Source: an uncultured Collinsella sp.
GTDB lineage: Bacteria; Actinomycetota; Coriobacteriia; Coriobacteriales; Coriobacteriaceae
Direction of reading: 5' to 3'
DNA length: 64,000 bases
Assembly: GCA_959604825.1 (NCBI GenBank)
Contig: CAUHCN010000004.1
Span: 54,682-118,681, forward strand
The notes beneath the pieces were generated by a model, which did no database searches, was not told the origin of the DNA, and saw only the letters and a list, made by a program, of their open reading frames with translations. Position 1 is the first letter of the stretch. Every line of letters begins with the position of its first letter. The position numbers and the translations under genes are program-made. Below, in pieces: positions 15,563 to 23,439 of this stretch.

Positions 15563-16567
15563 ATGAAAATCAATCACGCGATTCTGCATATCCTGGACTT
15601 TGACTCTGCCGTCAACGTTATGAGCCAGCGCGAGCTCGATATCGAGAGCCGTACCGTGCGCAACTTCGTGACCACGCATCTGCGCCGCGCACGTACCTCG
15701 GCCGACAATAAACGCGCCACGTTTGCCGAGAACTCTGCGTTTGGCGGCGAGCTCAAGGGCTATTTCTTTGGCGAGCGCGAGTTCGTGGACCTGTCGCAGC
15801 AGATTGCGGAGTTTATCTCCTCCGAGCTCACCAAAGCCGAGAAAGCCGAGTCAACCGACGTGCTCGTGGCCGATTTTGACGACGATGAGGATGCCCGCTG
15901 GTTTGCCGTGATGCTGCTGGGCTCCAAGCAGGCTTTTATGCACGAAGTGGGCCGCGAGGAGGGGGAGGTGCGCAATGACATCGCGCGCCACTACGCCATT
16001 CTGCCGAACCCCTCGCAAAAGGTGCCGAGCTATGCCATCGTGCGTGCGAGCACCATGGAGATCGGTTACGTGGACAAGAAGCGCAAGATTGCCGGTGAGG
16101 ACCGTATGCTTATCCCCGATGGCCTGCTGCAGTGCGACACGGGCGTATCAGGCAAGGAGGTCATCGACACCGTGACGCGTGTGGTCGAGGAAGTCGCCGA
16201 GGAGCACGGTGCCAATACGGCCGTGGCGCTCGCCAAGGTTAAGGCTGCCGTCGCCGAGAAAGTCGAGGATGACGAGGAGCTGCCGCCCTGGGATATCGTC
16301 GATGAGGTCTTTGAGGACGAACCGGTTATCAAGGAGAGCGTGCGCGCGGCACTGACTGAGGAGAAGGTGCCTGAGCGTGTGCCCGTGGAGCGCAAGCAGG
16401 TCGAACGCGCGGCCGTGCGCAACCACAAGATTCGTACCGATACGGGCATCGAGATCAGCTTTCCGGCCGAGATGGGCTCGAACTCCGAGTACATCGAGTT
16501 CGTCAACGAGCCCAACGGCCTCATTTCCATCGAACTCAAAAACATCGGCAGCATCGAGAATCGATAA
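15563..16567 (+). CDS. Nucleoid-associated protein, NdpA/YejK family
   Basis: About 334 aa. The N-terminus KINHAILHILDFDSAVNVMSQRELDI and the block ADFDDDEDARWFAVMLLGSKQAFMHEV are typical of the 37-kDa nucleoid-associated family, which binds the chromosome. IRTDTGIEISFPAEMGSNSEYIEFVNEPNGLISIELKNIGSI is the usual C-terminal end. ATG 15554 is an alternative start; 15563 has better spacing from acgga. Monocistronic with a terminator. Family function is poorly known beyond DNA association. Confidence 0.85.
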   Translation: MKINHAILHILDFDSAVNVMSQRELDIESRTVRNFVTTHLRRARTSADNKRATFAENSAFGGELKGYFFGEREFVDLSQQIAEFISSELTKAEKAESTDVLVADFDDDEDARWFAVMLLGSKQAFMHEVGREEGEVRNDIARHYAILPNPSQKVPSYAIVRASTMEIGYVDKKRKIAGEDRMLIPDGLLQCDTGVSGKEVIDTVTRVVEEVAEEHGANTAVALAKVKAAVAEKVEDDEELPPWDIVDEVFEDEPVIKESVRAALTEEKVPERVPVERKQVERAAVRNHKIRTDTGIEISFPAEMGSNSEYIEFVNEPNGLISIELKNIGSIENR

Positions 16568-16591
16568 ACTGCGCTTGGACGCTGCAGAAAA

Positions 16592-16628
16592 ATAAAGGTC
16601 GAAGCCCTTCGGGACTTCGGCCTTTTTG
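16592..16628 (+). terminator. Terminator after the nucleoid-associated protein gene
   Basis: Inverted repeat aaggtcgaag / cttcggcctt with a T run. Confidence 0.8.
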
Positions 16629-16645
16629 CTTGGAGCTGAATTGAG

Positions 16646-16857
16646 TTGCAGACTGAGCATACGTCAGCGAAAACGCCCCTAGGCGAGCAAGGTGACGTGA
16701 AAGAGGAGGGAAGCGTACTTTGGTACGCGACCGACGATTGAACGTCAGATTGCCGCTTAGGGGCGTTTGTAGCGTCGACCGGTCCGTCGTTCGTTAGAAC
16801 GACGGAACCAAAGGTGCAGCGTCGAGCCGTTACGCGGGTTGGTAAACCCGCGTAACC
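16646..16857. ncRNA. Structured intergenic element, family A copy 1
   Basis: No ORF. A 15-bp stem (16671-16685 with 16754-16768) encloses conserved strands containing tgacgt/acgtca, which can pair, and a short inner hairpin (gcgtac/gtacgc). Two more hairpins follow: 16784-16805 (ccgtcgttc/gaacgacgg) and 16829-16856 (gttacgcgggtt/aacccgcgtaac), each preceded by agcgtcga. The second ends next to the dapH stop codon. A copy in the opposite orientation lies at 63700-63860 with compensatory changes in the stems. On the minus strand it would be the 3' UTR of dapH. Orientation and function are undecided. Confidence 0.65.
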
Positions 16858-17577
16858 CTACAGTTGACGTAAGCCCTCTTCCAGGCCGGTCTTGCTGTCG
16901 GTCTTCTCGTCGCGCATCTTGATGACGCGGGCGGGGACACCGGCCACGACGGCGCCGGCGGGGACGTCCTCGACGCACACGGCGCCGGCGGCAACGACGG
17001 CGCCCTTGCCTACGTGCACGCCCTCCAGGACCACGGCGTTGGCGCCGATCATGACATCGTCCTCGATGATGACGGGCGTGGCGCTGGCGGGCTCTACGAC
17101 GCCTGCCAACACGGTGCCGGCGCCGATGTGGCAGTTCTTACCCACGGTGGCGCGGCCGCCCAGCACGGCGCCCATATCGATCATGGAGCCTTCGCCGATG
17201 ACGGAGCCGATGTTGATGATGGCACCCATCATGATGACGGCGCGATCGCCGATCTCGACGCGGTCGCGGATGATTGCGCCCGGCTCGATGCGGGCGTTGA
17301 TGCCCTTGAGGTCGAGCATGGGCACGGCGGAGTTGCGGCAGTCGTTCTCTACGTCGTAGTAGTCGATGGAATCGGCATTGGCGACCAGGATGGTCTTAAG
17401 CTCATCCCAGTTGCCAAAGACGGTCTTGCCGCGATGACCGCCGTAGACGTGCGCATTGCCCCACTGGACCTTCATGCCCGGCTTTTCGCGCACGTACAGT
17501 TTGACGGGCGTTTTCTTGGGCGCGGTGGCGATGTAGTTGATAATCTCCTGTGCATCCATCTCGGCTGCGTTACTCAT
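16858..17577 (-). CDS. dapH: Tetrahydrodipicolinate N-acetyltransferase
   Basis: 239 aa. Transfers acetyl from acetyl-CoA to tetrahydrodipicolinate in the acetylase branch of diaminopimelate/lysine synthesis. The N-terminal DapH-specific domain (MDAQEIINYIATAPKKTPVKLYV) is followed by a left-handed beta-helix of hexapeptide repeats (INARIEPGAIIRDRVEIGDRAVIMMGAIINIGSVIGEGSMIDMGAVLGG) and the loop with IGANAVVLEGVHVGKGAVVAAGAV. The length is normal for DapH and shorter than succinyl-type DapD. A strong aaaaggag site sits 8 nt before the start. Last gene of the lysA-dapA-dapB-dapH operon. Confidence 0.9.
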   Translation of the reverse strand: MSNAAEMDAQEIINYIATAPKKTPVKLYVREKPGMKVQWGNAHVYGGHRGKTVFGNWDELKTILVANADSIDYYDVENDCRNSAVPMLDLKGINARIEPGAIIRDRVEIGDRAVIMMGAIINIGSVIGEGSMIDMGAVLGGRATVGKNCHIGAGTVLAGVVEPASATPVIIEDDVMIGANAVVLEGVHVGKGAVVAAGAVCVEDVPAGAVVAGVPARVIKMRDEKTDSKTGLEEGLRQL

Positions 17578-17616
17578 ATGCTGTTTCTCCTTTTCGTGGA
17601 TACGGTTGATACCTGG

Positions 17617-18357
17617 TTAGGCAAACATGACCTGGTCGAAGATGTAGAAGCCGGGGTCGCGGGTGATGAGCTTCTGGGCGGCGGCCAGGGCGCCGTTGAC
17701 AAAGATCTGGCGGCTCGTGGCACGGTGTGTGAGCGTGACCTCCTCGTCCTGGCCAAAGAAACTCACCTCGTGCACGCCGGCGACAGTGCCACCGCGCAGC
17801 GAGTGCATGCCGATCTCCTTGGGGTCGCGTGCGCCGCACATGCCCTCGCGGCCATAGACGGGGTGGTAACCTGCCTCGGGCTCGGCTTCGACGACGGCGT
17901 CGAGCAGCAGCTTCGCGGTGCCGCTGGGGGCGTCGGCCTTTTGGTTGTGGTGCGTCTCGACAATCTCGCAGTCAAAGCCGGGCAGCTCACGCGTGGCCTG
18001 TGCCACCAGATGACGCAGGGCCGCGATGCCGATGGAGTAATTGCCGGAGTGCATGACGCGGGCGTTCTGACCCAGCTCGCGCAGGCGATCCATCTGCTCG
18101 GGCGTGTAGCCCGTGGTGCCCGAGACCAACGCCGCGCCCGTGCGCTCGACATAGGCGACGACAGCATTGAAGGCCGCAACGTTCGAGAAGTCGATGATGA
18201 CGTCGGCTGCTGGGGCGTTCTCGAGCTCGGACAAGTCGAAGCCGATCTGGGCGACGATGTCAAAAACGGCCTCTCCAGCGGCGTTGACAATGCCCTCGGC
18301 GGTAGTGCGGATGAGCGAGCCCATGCGGCCCGTTCCCATAATGACGGTCTTAATCAA
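17617..18357 (-). CDS. dapB: 4-hydroxy-tetrahydrodipicolinate reductase
   Basis: 246 aa. NAD(P)H-dependent second step of the pathway. N-terminal nucleotide-binding motif VIMGTGRMGSLI, VSGTTGYTPEQ, catalytic region IVETHHNQKADAPSGTAKLLLDAV (the HHxxKxDAPSGTA DapB signature), and C-terminal SFFGQDEEVTLTHRATSRQIF. Its start overlaps the dapA stop by 8 nt, suggesting translational coupling. Confidence 0.95.
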   Translation of the reverse strand: MIKTVIMGTGRMGSLIRTTAEGIVNAAGEAVFDIVAQIGFDLSELENAPAADVIIDFSNVAAFNAVVAYVERTGAALVSGTTGYTPEQMDRLRELGQNARVMHSGNYSIGIAALRHLVAQATRELPGFDCEIVETHHNQKADAPSGTAKLLLDAVVEAEPEAGYHPVYGREGMCGARDPKEIGMHSLRGGTVAGVHEVSFFGQDEEVTLTHRATSRQIFVNGALAAAQKLITRDPGFYIFDQVMFA

Positions 18358-20659
18358 GCAGACCAGCTCCCTTCAAAGCATCGGTAAGTGCAGCGCGCGT
18401 GTCGTTGGCCATGGGGCACAGCGGCATACGGTAGTTTGCCTCGATCATACCCATCTGAGCGAGCGCCTCTTTGACGGGGATGGGGTTGACCTCACTAAAG
18501 AGGGCGTTGATGAGCGGCTGACCGGCAATCTGGATATCGCGGGCGCGCTCCACGTCGCCGTCCAGATAGGCACGGCACATGTCGTGCACGAGCTGCGGCT
18601 GAACGTCTGCCCACACGCTGATGGTACCCGAAGCGCCTAGGCTCATGAGCGGCACGGTGAGGGCATCCTCGCCCGAGTACATGCGGAAGTCGTCTGACAG
18701 CAGGTGGGCGATCTTGGCCGCGTAGGCGACGTTGCCCGAGGCCTCCTTGATGCCCATGATGTTGGGGTGCGCGGCCAAGCGCTCTACGTTGCGCTCGCTG
18801 ATGCCGCAGCCACAGCGGCCGGGGATGTTGTACAGAATGCAGGGGATGTCCACGGCGTCGGCCACGGTCTTAAAGTGCTGGTAGATGCCCTCTTCGTTAG
18901 ACTTGTTGTAGTAGGGGGTAATGAGCAGCAGACCATCGGCGCCCAGGCCCTGGTAAGTGAGCGACTTAGTGAGCATGGTCTGCGTGGAGTTAGAGCCCGA
19001 GCCGGCAATAACGGGGACTCGGCCCGCAACCTGCTTGACCACTGCGGCGACAACGGAGTTGTCCTCGTCGTCGGTCATCGTGGCACTCTCTCCGGTGGTG
19101 CCCAGGGTGAGGATGGCGTCGGTGCCATTTTGCAGGTGGAAATCGATAAGGCGCTCGAGCGCGTCAAAGTCGACACTGCCGTCCTTTTTAAACGGCGTGA
19201 CAAGGGCGACGATTGAACCCTCGAGATTGCGGATGTCCATGTTCTTCTCCTTCGCTTCCGCGATCTGGATGCGTTTGTTCCACTGAGCGGCGACGGCCAG
19301 GCGCTCGTCCTGAGCGCGGCGGCGGGCACTTTCGGCGCGCGACTTGGCCAGCAACTCTCGGCCGCACGGCAGCACGTCGAGCGTGGCAAAGTAGTCGCCC
19401 GGGCGCTCGGCGCGACGGATGAGGTCGGCCGAGCCATCGGGGCGCAGCAGGACCTCGGCGGAGCGCAGACGGCCGTTGTAGTTGTAGCCCATGGAGTAGC
19501 CATGCGCGCCGGTATCGTGGATTACAAGCAGGTCACCCATGTCGATATGCGGCAGCTCGCGATCGATAGCGAACTTGTCGTTGTTCTCGCATAGGTTGCC
19601 CGTGATGTCATAGGTGTTCGTGACGGGCGCTGTGGCCTTGTCGGCGCCGCCCGGCTGACCCATCACCGTGATGTGGTGGTAAGCGCCATACATGGCGGGA
19701 CGAATGAGGTCGACGGCACTGGCGTCCACGCCGATATAGTCCTTGTAGATTTGCTTCTCGTGGATAGCCTTGGTGACCAGGCAGCCGTAGGGGCCCATCA
19801 TAAAGCGGCCCATCTCGGTGCAGATGGCCACATCGTCCATGCCGGCGGGAACCAGGATCTCGTCGTATGCCGCGTGTACTCCCTCGCCGATGGCGCGAAT
19901 GTCGTTGGCCTGCTGCTCGGGCAGGTAGGGGATGCCGACGCCGCCGGACAGATTGATGAAGGCGACGTGTGCGCCGGTCTCGCGCTCCAGGCGTACGGCA
20001 AGCTCAAAGAGGATGCGCGCGAGCTTGGGGTAGTAGTCGTTGGTGACGGTGTTGCTGGCAAGGAATGCGTGGATGCCAAAGTCCTCGGCACCCTTGGCCT
20101 TGAGCATGCGGAAGGCCTCGAAGAGCTGCTCGGTGGTCATGCCATATTTGGAGTCGCCCGGGTTGTCCATGATGCCGTTGGAGAGCTGGAACAGGCCGCC
20201 TGGATTAAAGCGGCAGCTGACCGTCTTGGGGATGGGTCCCGCAACACGCTCAAAGAACTCGATGTGGCTGATGTCGTCAAAGTTGACGATGGCGCCCAGC
20301 TTGTCGGCGAGCTCAAAGTCCGCCGCCGGCGTGTCGTTGGACGAGAACATGATGTCATGCCCCGTGATGCCCAGCGAGCGGGCGATCATGAGCTCGGTAT
20401 AGCTCGAGCAATCGCAGCCGCAGCCGTATTCGTTGAGAATGGAGATGAGCGCCGGGTTGGGGTTGGCCTTGACGGCAAAGTATTCCTTAAAGCCCGGGTT
20501 CCATGCAAAGGCGTCGCGCACTTCTTGCATGTTGCGGCGGATGCCTGCCTCGTCGTATAGATGAAACGGCGTGGGGAATTGCTCGACGATATGCTCGAGC
20601 GTCTCCTTGTCCACAAACGGCTGCTTGGCCGCATATGCCTCGTTGGGGGTCAATGCCAT
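18350..20659 (-). CDS. lysA-dapA: Diaminopimelate decarboxylase fused in frame to dihydrodipicolinate synthase (LysA-DapA)
   Basis: 769 aa with no stop between the two parts. Residues ~1-455 are an ornithine/DAP-decarboxylase-like PLP barrel enzyme (EYFAVKANPNPALI with the PLP lysine, INLSGGVGIPY, HDTGAHGYSMGYNYN). Residues 474-769 are a complete 296-aa DapA (GSIVALVTPFKKDGSVDFDALERLIDFHLQNGTDAILTLGTTGES, ITPYYNKSNEEG, Schiff-base lysine in GIKEASGN). The linker codes a good ribosome site (aaggag, 19252-19247) 6 nt before an in-frame ATG at 19240, so free DapA could also be made. The first and last steps of lysine synthesis are thus joined. The decarboxylase part is close to the LysA/NspC superfamily; LysA is favoured by context. 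Confidence 0.88.
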   Translation of the reverse strand: MALTPNEAYAAKQPFVDKETLEHIVEQFPTPFHLYDEAGIRRNMQEVRDAFAWNPGFKEYFAVKANPNPALISILNEYGCGCDCSSYTELMIARSLGITGHDIMFSSNDTPAADFELADKLGAIVNFDDISHIEFFERVAGPIPKTVSCRFNPGGLFQLSNGIMDNPGDSKYGMTTEQLFEAFRMLKAKGAEDFGIHAFLASNTVTNDYYPKLARILFELAVRLERETGAHVAFINLSGGVGIPYLPEQQANDIRAIGEGVHAAYDEILVPAGMDDVAICTEMGRFMMGPYGCLVTKAIHEKQIYKDYIGVDASAVDLIRPAMYGAYHHITVMGQPGGADKATAPVTNTYDITGNLCENNDKFAIDRELPHIDMGDLLVIHDTGAHGYSMGYNYNGRLRSAEVLLRPDGSADLIRRAERPGDYFATLDVLPCGRELLAKSRAESARRRAQDERLAVAAQWNKRIQIAEAKEKNMDIRNLEGSIVALVTPFKKDGSVDFDALERLIDFHLQNGTDAILTLGTTGESATMTDDEDNSVVAAVVKQVAGRVPVIAGSGSNSTQTMLTKSLTYQGLGADGLLLITPYYNKSNEEGIYQHFKTVADAVDIPCILYNIPGRCGCGISERNVERLAAHPNIMGIKEASGNVAYAAKIAHLLSDDFRMYSGEDALTVPLMSLGASGTISVWADVQPQLVHDMCRAYLDGDVERARDIQIAGQPLINALFSEVNPIPVKEALAQMGMIEANYRMPLCPMANDTRAALTDALKGAGLLD

Positions 20660-20672
20660 GTCCCGTAAACCT

Positions 20673-20737
20673 CGCTATCCAGACGGCGCCATCTGCGCAT
20701 CGAATCCGCATAGCGTGGACCCAATGTCCGGATAGCG
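20673..20737 (-). promoter_or_regulatory. Expression platform of the lysine riboswitch
   Basis: The 3' side of aptamer stem P1 (20726-20737) can pair over 12 positions with 20673-20684, a segment just before the lysA start that holds the gcgagg ribosome site. The same atagcg can instead pair with cgctat from 20710-20715. No T-tract is seen, so control of translation by alternative pairing is more likely than termination. Confidence 0.5.
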
Positions 20738-20890
20738 CTCCCGCATTGCTGCAGACAGTCCTGTGGGTGTTTCCTACAGGCCCACCAGGTTGTTCGTGCC
20801 CGAAAAACCCAGTTCGGCGGGTTTCGCCTCCCCACGGGGTCAAAGCCTGCCGGCTCGCCCGCGGTTCTTCGTGCCCGCGCCTCTATCAAG
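20731..20890 (-). ncRNA. Lysine riboswitch (L box) controlling lysA-dapA-dapB-dapH
   Basis: Read on the minus strand: gatagaggcgcg at the 5' end, ggggaggcg...gccgaa in the middle, ctggtggg, then actgtc, and a closing ctatc that pairs with the first gatag. These blocks and their order match the L-box consensus as I recall it from lysC leaders. It lies 72 nt upstream of the lysA start. Lysine binding should lower expression of the operon. Confidence 0.8.
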
Positions 20891-21038
20891 TGGTAAAGAC
20901 CCTACCACGTTGCACTTTACCAAACAAGAGTATTCGTATATAACGTTTAAAAAATGCAAGGATATGCTGGAAATAAGGGTGTGGCAATCTTGCGGCACAA
21001 TAGATGGCAACCGACGCGCACCCATGAAAGGAACCTCT

Positions 21039-22226
21039 ATGACCGAGCTCCAAGAACTCCGCCGCTATCGGCGCGACTTGCACAGGATCCCGGAGCTCGA
21101 CTTCGATCTTCCGCAGACGATCGCCTATATCGAGGGTGTGTTGGCGCCGCTCGCCTGCGAGGTGGCCCATCCGTGTCCCAGCTGCGTCTGCGCTTTCTTC
21201 GACGCTGGCGTTGGTGCCGCGCATGCCACGGCGATTCGCGCCGACATGGATGCGCTGCCCATTGTGGAGGCGACGGGCGCGGCTTTCGCCTCGTCTCATC
21301 CCGGCAAGATGCACGCTTGCGGGCACGATGGGCACATGGCCATGGCGCTTGTCGCAGCGACGTATGTCGACCGTGCGATTCGCGAGCGGCCGGGTGCCAT
21401 TAAGCGTAACGTGCTCTTTGTGTTCCAGCCTGCCGAGGAGACGACCGGTGGTGCCAAGACAGTATGCGAGAGCGGTGTGTTCGAGCGCTATGGTGCCGAC
21501 CGTATCTTTGGCTTTCACGTGTGGCCCGACCTTCCCGCCGGCACGCTGGCGAGCTGTCCCGGTCCGCTGCTGGCGCGTTCGAGTGAGACACACATTCATA
21601 TTCACGGGACGAGCATCCATATCGCTAAGACCTATGGCGTTCCGGTCGAGGAGTCGCACGATGCGGCGCTAGCGGCTGCCAGGTTCTTGGTTGCCGAGCG
21701 CGAACTGATGGATGAGCTGGGTGCCGATGAGCCCTGCATTGGCAAGTTCGGCCTGCTGCAGGCAGGCACCGTCTGCAATGCGGTGGCGGGGGAGGCCCAT
21801 GTTGCTGGTAGCTTGCGCGTGTTTACAGACGCTATGTTCGACCGTGCGCGCGAGGGCGTACGCCGTGTGCTCGACGAGGCGTGCACCGCAACGGGCTGCA
21901 CGTATGATCTTGACTTTGCCGAGGGCTATCCACCGGTCGATAACGACCCTGAGTTGTTTGCCCGAATCGCGCCCGCTCTGCCCGAATTGCAGCTCGTGGA
22001 CGAGCCGCTGCTAATCGCCGAGGATTTCGCGTTCTATCAGCGCCATCTGCCGGGCGTGTTCTTCTTGCTGGGCACGGGCGTGCCAGAGGCGCAAGAAAAC
22101 CCGATCGACGCAGACGGCTGCCCAGCTTATGCGATGAGCGCCCTTCACACCGATACCATGCTCTTTGACGAGGAAATTATGCTCAAGGGCCTCGATGTCT
22201 ACAAACGATTGCTTTTGCTTGACTAA
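21039..22226 (+). CDS. M20-family amidohydrolase, probable N-acetyl-diaminopimelate deacetylase
   Basis: 395 aa from ATG 21039 (aaagga site). M20D dinuclear metal enzyme: ELRRYRRDLHRIPELDFDLPQTI, AIRADMDALPIVEATGAAFAS, metal-binding KMHACGHDGHMAMAL, catalytic Glu in FVFQPAEETTGGAK, GFHVWPDLPAGTLAS, and ALHTDTMLFDEE at the end. This family includes hippurate/indole-acetyl hydrolases and the N-acetyl-LL-DAP deacetylase. Because the divergent operon makes N-acetylated intermediates (DapH), deacetylation of N-acetyl-diaminopimelate is the best guess. No signal peptide. Upstream in-frame codons run through the shared promoter region and are not coding. Confidence 0.75.
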   Translation: MTELQELRRYRRDLHRIPELDFDLPQTIAYIEGVLAPLACEVAHPCPSCVCAFFDAGVGAAHATAIRADMDALPIVEATGAAFASSHPGKMHACGHDGHMAMALVAATYVDRAIRERPGAIKRNVLFVFQPAEETTGGAKTVCESGVFERYGADRIFGFHVWPDLPAGTLASCPGPLLARSSETHIHIHGTSIHIAKTYGVPVEESHDAALAAARFLVAERELMDELGADEPCIGKFGLLQAGTVCNAVAGEAHVAGSLRVFTDAMFDRAREGVRRVLDEACTATGCTYDLDFAEGYPPVDNDPELFARIAPALPELQLVDEPLLIAEDFAFYQRHLPGVFFLLGTGVPEAQENPIDADGCPAYAMSALHTDTMLFDEEIMLKGLDVYKRLLLLD

Positions 22227-22271
22227 GGTATGAAGGACTATTTGTTCTAGAAAACACGAACAAACGTACGA

Positions 22272-22317
22272 TATAATAGAGATGTAAGTCTGTAGAAACG
22301 TTTGACGTTACTAACGT
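22272..22317 (+). promoter_or_regulatory. higBA promoter and operator
   Basis: A consensus -10 box tataat lies at 22272-22277. A palindrome acgtta-c-taacgt at 22305-22317 sits between it and the toxin start, where HigA-type antitoxins commonly bind to repress their own operon. Confidence 0.55.
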
Positions 22318-22328
22318 AAGGCGATACT

Positions 22329-22610
22329 ATGATTGCATCGTATAAAGATGAGGATACCGAACGCTTTGCCATGGGTGTGCGGGTCAGGAGGTTCGTGCCC
22401 TTTGAGCGTGTTGCGTTGAGGAAGATTCGCCAACTGCAGGTTTGTGCTTCGCTTGATGATCTTCGCGTTCCGCCGGGCAATCGCCTGGAAGCTTTGAAGG
22501 GCGATCGTGCCGGTCAATATAGCATCCGTATTAACGAGTGCTATCGGGTCTGTTTTGAGTGGAGACAGGAGATGGCTTGGAATGTCGAAATCGTTGATTA
22601 TCACAAGTGA
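22329..22610 (+). CDS. higB: HigB/RelE-type toxin
   Basis: 93 aa. The sequence VRRFVPFERVALRKIRQLQVCASLDDLRVPPGNRLEALKGDRAGQYSIRINECYRVCFEW matches the HigB branch of ribosome-dependent mRNA interferases, with the end NVEIVDYHK typical. First gene of a toxin-before-antitoxin pair; its 3' end overlaps higA by 29 nt. The toxin is expected to cleave mRNA on the ribosome when HigA is degraded. Confidence 0.88.
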   Translation: MIASYKDEDTERFAMGVRVRRFVPFERVALRKIRQLQVCASLDDLRVPPGNRLEALKGDRAGQYSIRINECYRVCFEWRQEMAWNVEIVDYHK

Positions 22611-22923
22611 TGAGACCTCGTCCGATTTGCTGTCGCCAGTGACTCCTGGTGAGCTTCTCAAAGAGGAGTTTCTTGTTCCCATGGGCATTTCTCAATATCG
22701 CCTTGCGAAAGAGACCGGGATTCCGGCTCAGCGTATCGGGCAGATTGTCTTGGGAAAACGTCGCGTGACGGCCGACACCGACCTCCGTCTTTGCCGTTAT
22801 TTTGGCCTGACGGATGGTTATTGGCTGCGCGCTCAGATGGCGTTTGACCTTGAGGCCGAGAAAAGGCGGATCGAACCGGAACTCGATAAGATCGTTCCTG
22901 TTCAGCAGGCCATCGCACTGTAG
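22582..22923 (+). CDS. higA: HigA-type antitoxin (XRE family)
   Basis: 113 aa from ATG 22582. TPGELLKEEFLVPMGISQYRLAKETGIPAQRIGQIVLGKRRVTADTDLRLCRYFGLTDGYWLRAQ is a classic HigA HTH domain. It neutralises HigB and should repress the shared promoter through the palindrome at 22305-22317. The C-terminal tail (DLEAEKRRIEPELDKIVP) is acidic and helical. An in-frame start at 22507 lies deep in higB and is rejected. Confidence 0.9.
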   Translation: MSKSLIITSDETSSDLLSPVTPGELLKEEFLVPMGISQYRLAKETGIPAQRIGQIVLGKRRVTADTDLRLCRYFGLTDGYWLRAQMAFDLEAEKRRIEPELDKIVPVQQAIAL

Positions 22924-22952
22924 TGCTCAGAGATGATGGGGGTGGCGCGGCG

Positions 22953-23276
22953 ATGAAGCGACGCCGACAGTCTGCCGTATATAGTCCGGGTGGATGCGGG
23001 TGCGGTTTGCTGCTGCTTCCGGTCATCGCTGTGAGCATTGGCGTGATGTTTGCGCTTGCTGGGCTTGCCGCGGCGGCGCTCGTGCTGTTTATCACTGCCA
23101 TCGGCGTGACGATTTGGCTCTGCCGCAATCGCGGGCAACGCCGTGCCGACGGTAAAACCAATGTCGGCTGGGTCGTCTTTCTGATCATTGCGTACCTGCT
23201 GAGTGTCAGCTACCTTGTTTTCTTTGTCCTGTTGATGATCAGTGCTTTTACCGGGGAATCCGTCACGGTGGGTTGA
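22953..23276 (+). CDS. Small membrane protein, two to three transmembrane helices
   Basis: 107 aa from ATG 22953 (MKRRRQSAVYSPGGCGCG). A basic start is followed by hydrophobic helices at ~22-40 (LLLPVIAVSIGVMFALAG), ~42-60 (AAALVLFITAIGVTIWLC) and ~78-105 (VGWVVFLIIAYLLSVSYLVFFVLLMISAF). No enzymatic motif. It follows higA closely but has no toxin-antitoxin feature. Unknown function. Confidence 0.55.
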   Translation: MKRRRQSAVYSPGGCGCGLLLLPVIAVSIGVMFALAGLAAAALVLFITAIGVTIWLCRNRGQRRADGKTNVGWVVFLIIAYLLSVSYLVFFVLLMISAFTGESVTVG

Positions 23277-23380
23277 TCACTGCTGGCAGACGGTCGCGCA
23301 AAGTGCGTTTGCTCGGCGTTTGGATAACTGCATTGGCCGTTTACCGCAACCTTAGCTCTCAGCTAATGAATTCAAGTTCA

Positions 23381-23434
23381 ATCCTTCCTACGATGTGCTG
23401 TGTGCCGGCACGGTAGCCGGATCGTAGGAAGGAT
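23381..23434 (+). promoter_or_regulatory. Perfect 14-bp hairpin masking the ribosome site of the FxLYD gene
   Basis: atccttcctacgat (23381-23394) and atcgtaggaaggat (23421-23434) are exact reverse complements. The 26-nt loop holds the palindrome gtgccggcac. The 3' arm contains the aggaagga ribosome site of the gene starting at 23440, so the folded RNA would block initiation. There is no T-tract. Confidence 0.65.
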
Positions 23435-23439
23435 GAATA

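Noticed and set aside
16646..16857. Element A considered as tmRNA, 6S RNA, RNase P RNA or SRP RNA
   Set aside because: None of the hallmark sequences I know (tRNA-like ends, GAGGAAAGTC, GGTG...GGAAGC loop) are present, and it occurs twice.
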